The position numbers were made by a program, and so were the translations under genes. 64,000 nucleotides of DNA, from contig NZ_JAKGCU010000010.1 in the NCBI RefSeq assembly GCF_021556435.1, positions 1-64,000 of the forward strand. Direction: 5' to 3'. Origin of the DNA: Gordonia tangerina (GTDB taxonomy: Bacteria; Actinomycetota; Actinomycetes; Mycobacteriales; Mycobacteriaceae). Of the stretch, positions 53,317 through 62,430 are shown piece after piece. The stretch's first letter is position 1. Each line of letters begins with the position of its first letter. The notes under the pieces were generated by a model. The model was not told the DNA's origin, ran no database searches, and saw only the letters and a list, made by a program, of their open reading frames with translations.

Positions 53317-54131
53317 CGGTTCTCCCCGGCCGCGCCACCGGTCGTGTGTGCGGGGGTGTGATCGACCGCGTCGGGCAGCGGGGGAGGCTGGGCGATGAAT
53401 GCCTCGCGGGACCCGTTGACCGCGGCGATGCCCACGATGGTGCTCCACGACAACATCGTCAGGTAGTCGATGAGGTCGGCGACGGGGATGGAGCGTTCGG
53501 TCATCCACCAGTCGACGGCCCGCTGGATCGCACCGACCAACGCATTCGACCACACCTCGGCACCCGAGGTGTCGGCGTCGCGCTCGGTCATCCGGATGAC
53601 CAGCACGTTGGTCATCAACTGGGCGACCAACTTCTCCGAGTCCGCGGTGGCCACCGACGACGGAGCGCCGGTGAGCGCGAACTTGTAGAGGTTCGGTTCG
53701 TCGGCCACCGCTTTCACATAGACGCCGACGACGGTGCGGGTCAGCGTGTACTCGTCCACGTCGTCGGTGATGGCCTCGGTGAGGCGTGGCAGCAGGGTGG
53801 ACTCGAAGAAACGCACCGCCGTGGCGACGGCGAGGTCGTTCTTGTCGGTGAAGTATCGGTAGAGCACGGTCTTCGACACACCGATGTGCGCGGCGATCTC
53901 GTCCATACCGACGTCGGCGCCCAGCTCGCGGACGGCGCGAATCGTGCCGTCGGTGAGTTCGGAGCGGCGCGCCACCTTGTGCTTCTCCCACCGCTGGCGC
54001 CGACCATCCGGCTTGCCCCCGGGGTCGGTGACGGAGTTCAGCAACGCATGCTCCAGACCCCGGGTGACGTTCGCGGCGGCGGCCACGGCGGCGCGGGCGG
54101 CGGCAGCCGGGCTCGAACGGTTGGGCGTCAC
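53313..54131 (-). CDS. TetR family regulator (Rv0472c-like)
   Basis: A 272-residue TetR protein with an unusually long N-terminus (about 55 residues, Ala/Arg-rich), then HTH at about 70-100 (VGMDEIAAHIGVSKTVLYRYFTDKNDL). TAGGCT ends 6 nt before the GTG. The same regulator stands divergently from the DUF445 gene in mycobacteria (Rv0472c/Rv0473). It is coupled to the SDR gene and likely controls it. Confidence 0.87.
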   Translation of the reverse strand: MTPNRSSPAAAARAAVAAAANVTRGLEHALLNSVTDPGGKPDGRRQRWEKHKVARRSELTDGTIRAVRELGADVGMDEIAAHIGVSKTVLYRYFTDKNDLAVATAVRFFESTLLPRLTEAITDDVDEYTLTRTVVGVYVKAVADEPNLYKFALTGAPSSVATADSEKLVAQLMTNVLVIRMTERDADTSGAEVWSNALVGAIQRAVDWWMTERSIPVADLIDYLTMLSWSTIVGIAAVNGSREAFIAQPPPLPDAVDHTPAHTTGGAAGENR

Positions 54132-54168
54132 CTGGCCAGCCTAGTGGGTGGCAGGTAAAACTGGTTCA

Positions 54169-55521
54169 ATGCCGCCCACAGTCATTTCGGACGTTCCCGG
54201 CACACCGGATCGTCCACCCGAGGTGGAGCCGCCGCGATCGTCGCTCGGCTTCGGAGCCGACGGCGCCGGTGACGCCGCACGCCGCCGTGACCTGCGCCGG
54301 ATGAAGGTCGTCGCCACTGGATTCCTGCTGTTCGCGGCCGCGGTCTATCTGTTCACGCGCTACCTCGAACATCGCGACGGCACCGACGTCGCCGCCTGGG
54401 TCGGTTACGTTCGGGCAGCGTCGGAGGCGGGCATGGTGGGCGCCTTGGCCGACTGGTTTGCGGTCACCGCACTCTTCAAACATCCGCTGGGCCTGCCGAT
54501 CCCGCACACCGCGCTGATCCGCAAGAAGAAGGACGACATCGGCGATCAGCTCGGGGGATTCATCGAAGAGAACTTCATGACCGTGGAGGTGATCGAGCAC
54601 CGGGCGCGCAGCCTGGACCTGCCACGACGGTTGTCGACGTGGCTGGCCGATCCGGTCAACGCGCCGCGGGTGTCCGACGAGGCGGCCCGCCTGATCTCAC
54701 TGGCCGCGGAAATGCTGCGCGACGAGGACATCGAGAAGCTCATCGAGCACGCGATCAAGTGGGCCGGTGAGCCGGAATGGGCACAGCCCCTTGGTCGTGT
54801 CCTGGAGCAACTCATCGCCGAAGATCGGCTGGAGCCGGTCTTCCAGCTCGCCTGCGACCGCGCGCATGAATGGGCGTTGGGCAGCCAGGATCTCATCGAC
54901 CGTGTCGTCGACGAGGACGTCGGGCCGTCGTGGAAACCGAAGTTCGTGAACGTGCTGCTCGGCGACCGGATCTACCGCGAACTCGTCGACTTCACCTACA
55001 AGGTCAAGGTCGATCCGCACCACCAGCTGCGGAGGTCGATGCACACCTTCGTGGAACAGTTCGCCGACGACCTGCAGCACGACCCGGACACCATCGCCCG
55101 CTTCGAGAAGATCAAGCAGGAACTGATCGGGCGCGACGAGGTCTCCGATGCCGCCTCGACCGCGTGGAAGACCGGCAAGGCCGTCATCGAACAGATGCTC
55201 ACCGACCCGAACAGCACACTGCGCAACTCGTTGTCGGACGCCACCATCCAGCTCGCCATCCGCATCCGCGACGACCGCCCGCTGCAGGACAAGATGAACG
55301 GTTGGGTGGTTCGTGCCGCACGCCACATCGCGGCCAACTACTCCCAGGAGATCATCTCGGTGATCACCGAGACCGTCCGCGGCTGGGACGCCGACGACAC
55401 CAGCCGCAAGATCGAACTGCAGGTGGGGCGCGATCTGCAATTCATCCGGATCAACGGGACCGTCGTGGGTGCGCTCGCCGGACTCGTCATCTACACGGTG
55501 TCGGTGCTCATCTTCGGGTGA
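54169..55521 (+). CDS. DUF445 membrane protein (Rv0473-like)
   Basis: The 450-residue protein has two N-terminal hydrophobic segments (about 48-65 and 80-100; the second with the DUF445 hallmark GALADWFAVTALFKHPLGLPIPHTALI), a large cytoplasmic helical region (about 120-420) and a C-terminal membrane helix (about 428-449). Family function is not established. The start is uncertain: ATG 54169 has TAAAAC ending 7 nt upstream; GTG 54148 is 21 bp earlier. Gene order TetR-DUF445-XRE-HbhA-DUF2516 is conserved with mycobacteria. Confidence 0.85.
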   Translation: MPPTVISDVPGTPDRPPEVEPPRSSLGFGADGAGDAARRRDLRRMKVVATGFLLFAAAVYLFTRYLEHRDGTDVAAWVGYVRAASEAGMVGALADWFAVTALFKHPLGLPIPHTALIRKKKDDIGDQLGGFIEENFMTVEVIEHRARSLDLPRRLSTWLADPVNAPRVSDEAARLISLAAEMLRDEDIEKLIEHAIKWAGEPEWAQPLGRVLEQLIAEDRLEPVFQLACDRAHEWALGSQDLIDRVVDEDVGPSWKPKFVNVLLGDRIYRELVDFTYKVKVDPHHQLRRSMHTFVEQFADDLQHDPDTIARFEKIKQELIGRDEVSDAASTAWKTGKAVIEQMLTDPNSTLRNSLSDATIQLAIRIRDDRPLQDKMNGWVVRAARHIAANYSQEIISVITETVRGWDADDTSRKIELQVGRDLQFIRINGTVVGALAGLVIYTVSVLIFG

Positions 55522-55525
55522 CGTC

Positions 55526-55557
55526 TGCTTGCACGTGTTAGCACGCCCGCCGATACT
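55526..55557 (+). promoter_or_regulatory. Promoter-operator of the XRE/HbhA operon
   Basis: TGCTTGCACGTGTTAGCA (55526-55543), same dyad as at 48871. TTGCAC (55529-55534) and GATACT (55552-55557) form a -35/-10 pair with a 17-bp spacer; CGATACTGGT follows as GGATACTGGT does in the other copy. Likely bound by the XRE protein encoded just downstream. Confidence 0.7.
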
Positions 55558-55584
55558 GGTGAGCAGGACCGAAACGGGAGAGTG

Positions 55585-56091
55585 ATGGAGCCGGACGACA
55601 ACGAATTGCCCGATCCCGTCGAGTCTGTCGACGGTGATGGCGACGTCCGGACACCCGCCGATCAGACCGACGACGCCGATGGCGGTGGTTCCAGCGGTCC
55701 GGTCGAAACCGTGGAGGCGGTCGCGACCGCCGCGCAAGACGCGGTGGCCACAGCTGCGCAGGACATCGGCGGCTTCATCCGGTCACAGCGCGTTGCCGCG
55801 GAGGTGTCGCTGCGCCAACTCGCCGAACGCGCCGGGGTGAGCAACCCGTATCTGAGCCAAATCGAACGTGGCCTGCGTAAACCGTCGGCCGATGTCCTCG
55901 CACAGATCGCCAAGGGCCTCCGGTTGTCCGCAGAGGTGCTCTACGTGCGTGCGGGCATCCTGGAGGAACGGCCAGCGAGCCCGGTGCGTGATGCGCTTCT
56001 CGCCGATGACTCGATCAGTGAACGCCAGAAACAGATGCTGCTCGAGATCTACGAGTCGTTTCGGAAAGAGAACACCGACGTCAAGGAGTGA
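55585..56091 (+). CDS. XRE regulator, MLDSR/Rv0474-like
   Basis: A 168-residue protein with an acidic, low-complexity N-terminus (1-50), an XRE HTH at about 62-118 ([39 protein letters not shown]) and a helical tail. It matches M. tuberculosis Rv0474 and Rhodococcus MLDSR, whose gene sits beside the lipid-droplet protein MLDS and which controls MLDS expression. GGGAG precedes the ATG at 55585 (GTG 55582 possible). It ends 2 bp before the HbhA-like gene, so both are on one message. Confidence 0.87.
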   Translation: MEPDDNELPDPVESVDGDGDVRTPADQTDDADGGGSSGPVETVEAVATAAQDAVATAAQDIGGFIRSQRVAAEVSLRQLAERAGVSNPYLSQIERGLRKPSADVLAQIAKGLRLSAEVLYVRAGILEERPASPVRDALLADDSISERQKQMLLEIYESFRKENTDVKE

Positions 56092-56093
56092 AC

Positions 56094-56924
56094 ATGCCGG
56101 AGAATCCCTTGAACACGGTCATCGCGCAGGTGACCGCGTTGCTCACCGACCTGCGGGAACGCAGTGAGGCCGCAGGTGAACAGGCGCAGAAGCGTCTTGG
56201 TGAGGCCCAGTCCCGGGCGCAGAACCGGGTGGACGAGACCAGGGATTCGGCGCTGACGGTGTTCGAGGATGCCAAGAACCGGTTGTCGTCGTTGCCGGTG
56301 GAATTGCCCACCGAGATCGATGAGTTGTTGACCCGGTTCAGTCCCGACGAGCTACGCAAGGTGGCCGAGGCGTACCTTGCCGTGGCGGCCGGTCTGCTGA
56401 CCGCGTTGTCCGAGCGCGGCGAGGAGGTGGTTGAGCGGCTGAAGACCCAGCCGCTGGTCGAGGAGAACCTGCCCCGCCTGGAGAAGGTGTACAACGATGC
56501 GCTCGGTATCACCGAAGACGCGCTGGGCACGATCTCGACCCAGACCCGTGCGGTCGGGGAACGCGCCGCCACCATGGCGGGGCTGAGCACCGGCAGTGCC
56601 GATGAGGTGACGCTCGACGCGGTGCCGGCGAAGAAGGCCCCGGCGAAGAGTTCGGCAGCACAGAAAACGCCGGCGAAGAAGGTAGCTGCGAAGAAGGCAG
56701 CTGCGACCAAGGCGCCGGCCAAGAAGGCTCCCGCTAAGAAGGCTCCCGCAAAGAAGGCGGCGGCCAAGAAATCCCCGGCCAAGAAGGCGCCGACCAAGAA
56801 GGCCGAGTCCGTGCAGGAGCCGGCGAAGAAAGCAGTGGCGAAAAAGGCGGCGAAAAAAGCCCCGGCCAAGAAGGCGCCCGCGAAGAAGACCCCACCGCAG
56901 CGGGTGAACCCGGACGAGGCCTGA
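56094..56924 (+). CDS. hbhA: HbhA/TadA/MLDS-like protein (paralog 2, main locus)
   Basis: A 276-residue protein with a helical coiled-coil domain (about 5-165) and a long Lys-Ala-Pro tail (about 178-272, roughly 20 AKK units). It is the positional ortholog of mycobacterial hbhA (Rv0475) and Rhodococcus MLDS: a surface/lipid-droplet protein whose basic tail binds polyanions (heparan sulfate or DNA). AAGGAG precedes ATG 56094, which fits better than GTG 56088. The tail is about three times as long as that of the paralog at 49043, which otherwise shares LPxELPxEIxEL and QPxVxENL. Confidence 0.9.
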   Translation: MPENPLNTVIAQVTALLTDLRERSEAAGEQAQKRLGEAQSRAQNRVDETRDSALTVFEDAKNRLSSLPVELPTEIDELLTRFSPDELRKVAEAYLAVAAGLLTALSERGEEVVERLKTQPLVEENLPRLEKVYNDALGITEDALGTISTQTRAVGERAATMAGLSTGSADEVTLDAVPAKKAPAKSSAAQKTPAKKVAAKKAAATKAPAKKAPAKKAPAKKAAAKKSPAKKAPTKKAESVQEPAKKAVAKKAAKKAPAKKAPAKKTPPQRVNPDEA

Positions 56925-57007
56925 ACCACCGCGCGATCCCGACGCCGGGGCGGCACCCTGACCGGTTCGCCCGGAACGCGTGTGGCGTCGATGTCTAAGC
57001 TGGTCTC

Positions 57008-57319
57008 GTGGACCTGTTGAGTGTGATGGCCTACGGGCAGAATCTGATCTTGCTGCTGCTGACCCTGGTGGCCGGGGTCGCCGCGGCGGTGGCGCTGCTC
57101 CACGCCGCCCTCCAACGCAAGGATGCGTTTCCGGCGGTCGATCGACAGAGCAAGGTGATCTGGGTGTCGATCCTGGCTGCGGCGACCCTGTTCATCTGGC
57201 TGTTCGGCGCGGTCAATTTCCTGGGCATCATCGGTGTGGTGGCCATGCTGGTCTATCTGGTCGATGTCCGCCCCCGGGTCGACGACATCCAGGGCAAGCG
57301 CTGGTTCAGCAAGAGGTAG
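57008..57319 (+). CDS. DUF2516 membrane protein (Rv0476-like)
   Basis: A 103-residue protein with two or three hydrophobic segments (9-35, 52-70, 72-88), typical of DUF2516. TAAGCT ends 6 nt before the GTG, suggesting a leaderless transcript independent of hbhA. Always next to hbhA in relatives; role unknown. Confidence 0.82.
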   Translation: MDLLSVMAYGQNLILLLLTLVAGVAAAVALLHAALQRKDAFPAVDRQSKVIWVSILAAATLFIWLFGAVNFLGIIGVVAMLVYLVDVRPRVDDIQGKRWFSKR

Positions 57320-57380
57320 TGACCCGCCCGGTCCGGCCGGGGTTTTCAGGTGGCGCCGGCACGGGCAATAGACTGGCGAA

Positions 57381-58220
57381 GTGGCCGAGTACCGGATCAA
57401 CGACCTGGCAGACGCGTCGGGTGTCAGCGTGCGCAACATTCGCGTCTATCAGGACCGCGGGCTGTTGCCGGCGCCGACGATCCGTGGCCGCACCGGCTGG
57501 TATTCCGACGAGCACCTGGTCCGACTGAATCTGATCTCGCGCATGCTCGAACGCGGATACACCTTCGCCACGATCAGCGAGCTGCTACACGCCGCGCACT
57601 ACGGGATGCGGGTCGAACAAGTGCTGCGCGGGGCCCCCAGGGGCGGTCGCTTCCGCAACTTCAAGCGGGCGGCCACGATCACCATCACCGAACTGCGCAA
57701 GACGTTGAACGCGACCGACCGCTCCATCGCGCTGAGCCAGAAGTTGGGTCTGCTGGCCAAGGACGGCGCGCACTACGCGATCCGCAATCCGGAACTACTC
57801 GAAGGGGCCGAGACCCTGGTCAAGGCCGGGATCGACATCGACGTACTGCTCGATCGCTGGGTGCGGGTGCAGGACGACCTCGAAGATGTCGCCAAGAGCT
57901 TCGTGTCGATCATCACCGACAAGTACTTCGACGAGAACCTGCCCGACCTGGGAGAAGAACAGGTCAGCAAGATGGCGGAGCTCATCCAGACCGTCCGGCC
58001 GATGGCCCACGACATCGTCGAATCGACCTTCCGGAAGGCCCTCGACGAACAGATCTCGGCGGCCATCGGGGAGGCCAGTACCTACTTCGACGCGACCGCT
58101 CCGGGTGGTGTCGATGGTGACGCCGCCGGTGCGAATGCCATTTCGGGGCCGGATGCCGACGCCGGCGTGGGGGAACCGGCGGGTGACGAGACGCGCAGCG
58201 TCGGCGATCGGACGGATTAA
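57381..58220 (+). CDS. MerR family transcriptional regulator
   Basis: A 279-residue MerR protein: winged HTH at 3-70 (YRINDLADASGVSVRNIRVYQDRGLLPAP) followed by a longer-than-usual helical effector region and an acidic, disordered tail (about 232-279). The HTH resembles actinobacterial MerR_1-type regulators. TAGACT ends 6 nt before the GTG. The following hydrolase starts 42 bp after the stop and may be its target. Confidence 0.85.
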   Translation: MAEYRINDLADASGVSVRNIRVYQDRGLLPAPTIRGRTGWYSDEHLVRLNLISRMLERGYTFATISELLHAAHYGMRVEQVLRGAPRGGRFRNFKRAATITITELRKTLNATDRSIALSQKLGLLAKDGAHYAIRNPELLEGAETLVKAGIDIDVLLDRWVRVQDDLEDVAKSFVSIITDKYFDENLPDLGEEQVSKMAELIQTVRPMAHDIVESTFRKALDEQISAAIGEASTYFDATAPGGVDGDAAGANAISGPDADAGVGEPAGDETRSVGDRTD

Positions 58221-58262
58221 GCGCAGGTAGAGGCTGCGGAAATCGAACTGCAAGGGGGAACG

Positions 58263-59375
58263 ATGACCGAGAAATCGACAACGAGGCGATCGGCACGTCG
58301 CGCAATCGCGATCGCCGCCGGAGCAGGAGCGGCGGTGGGTGTGGGTGTCCTCGCCGCCGGGGTGGGGACCATCTTCGCCGGCATGCTGCGTGAAGCGTTC
58401 CGCGCGCAGCGCGCCGTCGACGACGGGCCCGACGATCTTCTGAGTGTGCCGCAACAGCCGCCGCGACGAATCACGGTCGAGAGCAGCGGCGGGGTGCGGC
58501 TCAACGTCGAAAGGTATGGGCCCGCCGACGCTGATGGCGACGTCGTGGTGATGGTGCACGGCTGGACCTGCAACACCGCCTATTGGTATCCGCAGATCAA
58601 CCATCTCGCCGGTGACCGTCCCGTTATCGCTTACGACCAGCGTGGGCACGGTGCCAGCGAACTCGGCCGGGTGCGGCCCACCATCGCCATGTTGGGACAG
58701 GACCTGAATCGGGTGATCGAGGCCACGGTGCCCAACGGGCGTCGGGCGATCCTGGTGGGCCACAGCATGGGCGGCATGACGATCATGTCGTGGGCGGCGC
58801 AGTACGCCGATCAGGTGTCGTCGCGGGTGTCGTCGGTGGTGCTGACCTCCACCGCCGCCAAGGCGGTGATGCAGAACCACCTGCTCATCCCGGTGGGGCT
58901 GCCCCGCTACACCAAACCGTTCGAGTCGACGGTCGGCAGGCTTGTCACGTCGTCGCCGATTCCGGTGCCGCACACCGATCGAGCCGCCTGGTTGTCGCAC
59001 TACATCGCGCTCGGGCCGCAGGCGCGCAAGGCGCACGTCGACTTCGTCGACGCCATGATCATGGCCTGCCCGCCGCGTTCACGGGCCGGCTGGGGATCGG
59101 CGATGGGCAAACTCGACGTCACCGCGGGCCTCGACGCACTGCGCGTGCCGACGACCGTCGTGGTGGGTACCGAGGATCGGCTCACCCCACCCGTACACGC
59201 CGAAGAGATGGCAGAAGTGTTGCGGCGCAACGGTGTACTCCGTGAGCTCGTGAGCCTGGAGGGTGTGGGGCACATGTCGAGCATCGAGGCGAGCGTACGG
59301 TACAACGAACTGCTCGACGAGGTGTTGGCCGAGGTCACCCGCCCCGAACCGGCGGGGTCTACAGCTCGCAGTTGA
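58263..59375 (+). CDS. Membrane-anchored alpha/beta hydrolase
   Basis: A 370-residue protein with an N-terminal hydrophobic segment (about 14-40) that should anchor it, then an alpha/beta hydrolase fold: VMVHGWTCN oxyanion loop, nucleophile S168 in GHSMGG, Asp in GTEDRLTPP and His in GVGHMSSIE. AAGGGGGAACG precedes the ATG. The 3-prime end overlaps murB on the other strand by 17 bp. Substrate unknown; related proteins act on esters and epoxides. Confidence 0.87.
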   Translation: MTEKSTTRRSARRAIAIAAGAGAAVGVGVLAAGVGTIFAGMLREAFRAQRAVDDGPDDLLSVPQQPPRRITVESSGGVRLNVERYGPADADGDVVVMVHGWTCNTAYWYPQINHLAGDRPVIAYDQRGHGASELGRVRPTIAMLGQDLNRVIEATVPNGRRAILVGHSMGGMTIMSWAAQYADQVSSRVSSVVLTSTAAKAVMQNHLLIPVGLPRYTKPFESTVGRLVTSSPIPVPHTDRAAWLSHYIALGPQARKAHVDFVDAMIMACPPRSRAGWGSAMGKLDVTAGLDALRVPTTVVVGTEDRLTPPVHAEEMAEVLRRNGVLRELVSLEGVGHMSSIEASVRYNELLDEVLAEVTRPEPAGSTARS

Positions 59376-60450
59376 CCAGCACCGGCTCCGGATACAGGGT
59401 GATGCCGAATGCCTCGTGCACCCCGTCGCGGACCGTCCGGGCCAGATCGAGGAGATCTGCGGTGCGGGCGGTGCCGCGGTTGGTCAGTGCCAGAGTGTGT
59501 TTGGTCGACAATCGGACCGGGGCTGCCGGTCCCGGATATCCGCGGGTGAAGCCGGCCCGCTCGATCAGCCATCCCGCCGACAACTTGATCCCACCCTCGG
59601 CAGGGTAGGTGGGCACTCGGGTCTGCGCCCCGAGGCGCGTGGCAATGCGGTCGAGGACCTGCGAGGCATCGTCGTCGGACACGATCGGGTTGGTGAAAAA
59701 CGAGCCCGCGCTCCAGGTGTCGTGATCGCCGGGGTCGAGGACCATGCCCTTGCCGCGTCGCAGGGTCAGCACCCGATCGCGCACCGCGGCGGCGTCGGAC
59801 GTAGCGCCGGGCTCGACCCCCAGCGCGATCGCCAGTTCGCCGTAGCGGATCGGTCGGCTGATCCGATCGGCGTTGAGCCAGAACGACACCCCGAGCACCA
59901 CATGATCGCCACGATGCTTGAGATTGCTGGTGCGGTAGCCGAGTTCGAGCGCACTCGGCGCAACCCAATGCCGTCGTCCCGATCGACGGTCCAGCAGTTC
60001 AACGCTGCGCAGCAGATCGGCCACCTCGACGCCGTAGGCGCCCACGTTCTGCACCGGTGTCGCGCCCGCGGCACCGGGGATGCCCGAAAGACACTCCAGT
60101 CCACCGAAGCCCGCCTGAACGGTGGTCGCGACGAGATCGTCCCAGCCGACACCGGCCTGAGCGGTGACGAATGGGACGCCGTTCTCGTCGCCGAACACCA
60201 CGTCGGATGTCTCGATGAGCACCACGGTGCCGTCGAAGCCCTCGTCGGCGACCACCAGATTCGATCCACCCCCGACCAGGAGGCAGCGATCCCCGGCGTG
60301 ATCGAGGGTCGTGACGACTTGCGCCAGGTCGTCGGTTTCGCGGCATCTGTGCACCGCGCGTGCGGGCCCGCCCAGGCGCAGCGTCGTCATCGTCGACAGC
60401 CGCGTGTCCGGGGTCGTCGGTGTCGGGTGCCGCGGGCCGCTCTCACTCAC
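59359..60450 (-). CDS. murB: UDP-N-acetylenolpyruvoylglucosamine reductase
   Basis: A 363-residue type-I MurB: FAD-binding LVGGGSNLVVADEGFDGTVV, the NVGAYGVE loop, GYRTSNLKH (type-I Tyr loop), active-site Ser in SAGSFFTNP and C-terminal Glu in YPEPVLVN. It catalyses the second step of UDP-MurNAc synthesis in the cytosol. TACCGT ends 7 nt before the GTG at 60450, which fixes this start over in-frame ATGs at 60498 and 60519. Divergent from the first DUF2505 gene. Confidence 0.93.
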   Translation of the reverse strand: MSESGPRHPTPTTPDTRLSTMTTLRLGGPARAVHRCRETDDLAQVVTTLDHAGDRCLLVGGGSNLVVADEGFDGTVVLIETSDVVFGDENGVPFVTAQAGVGWDDLVATTVQAGFGGLECLSGIPGAAGATPVQNVGAYGVEVADLLRSVELLDRRSGRRHWVAPSALELGYRTSNLKHRGDHVVLGVSFWLNADRISRPIRYGELAIALGVEPGATSDAAAVRDRVLTLRRGKGMVLDPGDHDTWSAGSFFTNPIVSDDDASQVLDRIATRLGAQTRVPTYPAEGGIKLSAGWLIERAGFTRGYPGPAAPVRLSTKHTLALTNRGTARTADLLDLARTVRDGVHEAFGITLYPEPVLVNCEL

Positions 60451-60496
60451 CCGTGTAACGGTAGCCGGGTCGTCGTACTCCGGTAGTGTCCCCCTC

Positions 60497-60991
60497 ATGG
60501 CCAGCACGATGGAACACACGGTGTCCTATCCCTTCTCGGTTCAGCGGCTGTGGGAGGTCCTGTCGTCGGAAGACTATTGGCGGGATCTGCTCGAGGCCAT
60601 CAACTCCAGCCACGGCAAACTCGAGTCGTTCGAGGTGTCCGGGGACACGGTGACCGTGGCGATGCAGCAGGGCGTGCCGGCGGAGAAGCTGCCGTCGATG
60701 GTGTCCAAGGTGCTCAACGGGGACGCGCAGATCCCGCGCCGGAACACCTTCCGGCTCGTCGGCGACGAGATCGCCGGTGAGATGACCGCCACGGTGTCCG
60801 GGGCGCCGGCGAAGGTCGCGGGGGCCGTGGCCATCAGTGGTGACCCGGCGACCACCCGATATACCGCCGACGTCGACGTCAGCGTTCCGTTCGTCGGCAG
60901 CAAGATCGAGAAGGCCATCATCGACCAACTCGTGGAGTTGCTCGACGCCGAACACGAGCAGACGGTGTCGTGGGAGGCGGCGCATCGCTGA
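60497..60991 (+). CDS. DUF2505 protein (first of two)
   Basis: A 164-residue protein of the DUF2505 family, an SRPBCC-like fold (EHTVSYPFSVQRLWEVLSS, VPFVGSKIEKAIIDQLVELLDAE). TAGTGT ends 7 nt before the ATG. A related gene follows 67 bp later. The fold suggests lipid or small-hydrophobic binding; function unproven. M. tuberculosis Rv0481c, beside murB, belongs to the same family. Confidence 0.83.
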   Translation: MASTMEHTVSYPFSVQRLWEVLSSEDYWRDLLEAINSSHGKLESFEVSGDTVTVAMQQGVPAEKLPSMVSKVLNGDAQIPRRNTFRLVGDEIAGEMTATVSGAPAKVAGAVAISGDPATTRYTADVDVSVPFVGSKIEKAIIDQLVELLDAEHEQTVSWEAAHR

Positions 60992-61058
60992 AGGGGCCGG
61001 CGCCATGACATCGCCGACGAATTGGGAAGCAACGAATCGGTAACGTAGCCTGGTCGCC

Positions 61059-61568
61059 ATGGCACGACGGCTCAGCTACTCGGCGCGCTTCACCCACCCT
61101 GCGGAAACGCTCTACCAGGCGCAGAGCACCCGACAGTACTGGGACGACATGATGGCGGGCTTCCAGATGATCTCCCCGCACTGTGCGGTCGACTCGTTCA
61201 CCGCCGACGAGACCGGGATGAAGGTCGTGCTCAAGCAGACGATCGGCCGCGACCAGCTGCCGGCGCTCGCGCAGACCGTGCTGATGAAGGACATGGTGAT
61301 CACCCGCGAGGAGACCTTCGGCGCATTCGACCCGGACAACACCACGGGCGACTACACCGCGTCGATCCCGGCCGGCCCGGGCAGCCTGCAGGGGTGGCAG
61401 GAACTTTTCCCCACCGAGACCGGCTGCACCATCCGCAAGACCACCGAGGTCAAGGTGTTCATCCCGTTCGTCAACGGCAAGCTCGAACAGCTGATGCTGG
61501 TCAATCTCGTCGACCTGTTCCGCGCGGAAGCCGAATACGCGGCCGACTGGGTCAAGAAGAACCTCTGA
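61059..61568 (+). CDS. DUF2505 protein (second of two)
   Basis: A 169-residue paralog of the preceding protein (ARRLSYSARFTHPAETLYQAQ at the N-terminus, VFIPFVNGKLEQLMLVNLVDLFRAE at the end). TAGCCT ends 7 nt before the ATG, so it appears to have its own leaderless promoter. The following methyltransferase reading frame begins at its stop codon. Confidence 0.83.
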   Translation: MARRLSYSARFTHPAETLYQAQSTRQYWDDMMAGFQMISPHCAVDSFTADETGMKVVLKQTIGRDQLPALAQTVLMKDMVITREETFGAFDPDNTTGDYTASIPAGPGSLQGWQELFPTETGCTIRKTTEVKVFIPFVNGKLEQLMLVNLVDLFRAEAEYAADWVKKNL

Positions 61569-61645
61569 GCGCCGGCGGGGCCGGCCAGAGTAGGCCGCTC
61601 GGCCGCATCACCCGCGGCACCACCAACATCAACCGGCTCCGGCGG

Positions 61646-62356
61646 GTGGACCGGTGGATGGTGCATGACGCCGCGATCGGCATCGCACTCGGTTCGGTGC
61701 CCCGTCCGCTCGTCGTCGACCTCGGCTACGGGGCGCGCCCCGACACGACCGTCGAGATGGCGCGGCGCCTGCGGACAATTGCGCCGAACCTCGAGATGGT
61801 GGGCCTGGAGATCGATCCCGAGCGCATCGTCGGTACCCGCGACGAGGTGCGATTCGCCCTCGGCGGCTTCGAACTCGCGGGCTTGCGTCCGCAGCTGGTT
61901 CGGGCCTTCAACGTGCTGCGGCAATACGACGAAGAAGAGGTGGCCGCGTCCTGGGCGCAGATGCGGCATGCGCTGGCCCCGGGCGGGCTCATCGTGGAGG
62001 GCACCTGCGACGAGATCGGTCGCCGTTGCTGTTGGATCGTGCTGGACGCCGCCGGGCCGCGCACGCTGACGCTGAGCTGGTCGCCAGAACACACGGCGCG
62101 ACCCTCGGAACTCGCGGAACGTCTGCCGAAGGCGTTGATCCACCACAATGTTGCGGGCGAACGGATTCATGAACTGCTGACCCGGGCCGACCGCGCCTGG
62201 GACATTGCGGCCGGTCACGCGGCCTACGGCCCGCGGACTCGGTGGCGCCAGGCGTTGACGGCGATGCGTGCGGGCGGCATCCCGGTGGTCATCGGCCGGG
62301 GCCGGTCGGTCGACAATGTGCTCACCGTGCCGTGGTCGGTGGTTTCTCCCGACTGA
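61646..62356 (+). CDS. SAM-dependent methyltransferase, start unclear
   Basis: A class-I methyltransferase-like protein (VVDLGYGARPDTTVEMARRL motif I, VGLEIDPERI, LRQYDEEEVAASW, APGGLIVEGTCDE). The frame reads sensibly from the DUF2505 stop onward (GRITRGTTNINRLRRVDRW), yet there is no ATG, GTG or TTG between 61568 and GTG 61646; the next one upstream is ATG 61394, inside the DUF2505 gene, and translates to Arg/His-rich noise. A rare start (ATC at 61607) would keep the probably conserved RGTTNINRLRR segment. Coordinates use the first ordinary start codon. Confidence 0.75.
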   Translation: MDRWMVHDAAIGIALGSVPRPLVVDLGYGARPDTTVEMARRLRTIAPNLEMVGLEIDPERIVGTRDEVRFALGGFELAGLRPQLVRAFNVLRQYDEEEVAASWAQMRHALAPGGLIVEGTCDEIGRRCCWIVLDAAGPRTLTLSWSPEHTARPSELAERLPKALIHHNVAGERIHELLTRADRAWDIAAGHAAYGPRTRWRQALTAMRAGGIPVVIGRGRSVDNVLTVPWSVVSPD

Positions 62357-62430
62357 TCCGTCATCTGATCGTGCGAATACCCCATGATCAGCCGGTTGTC
62401 AGCAGCGTGCCGGTCCGTACGCTGGTGGCC

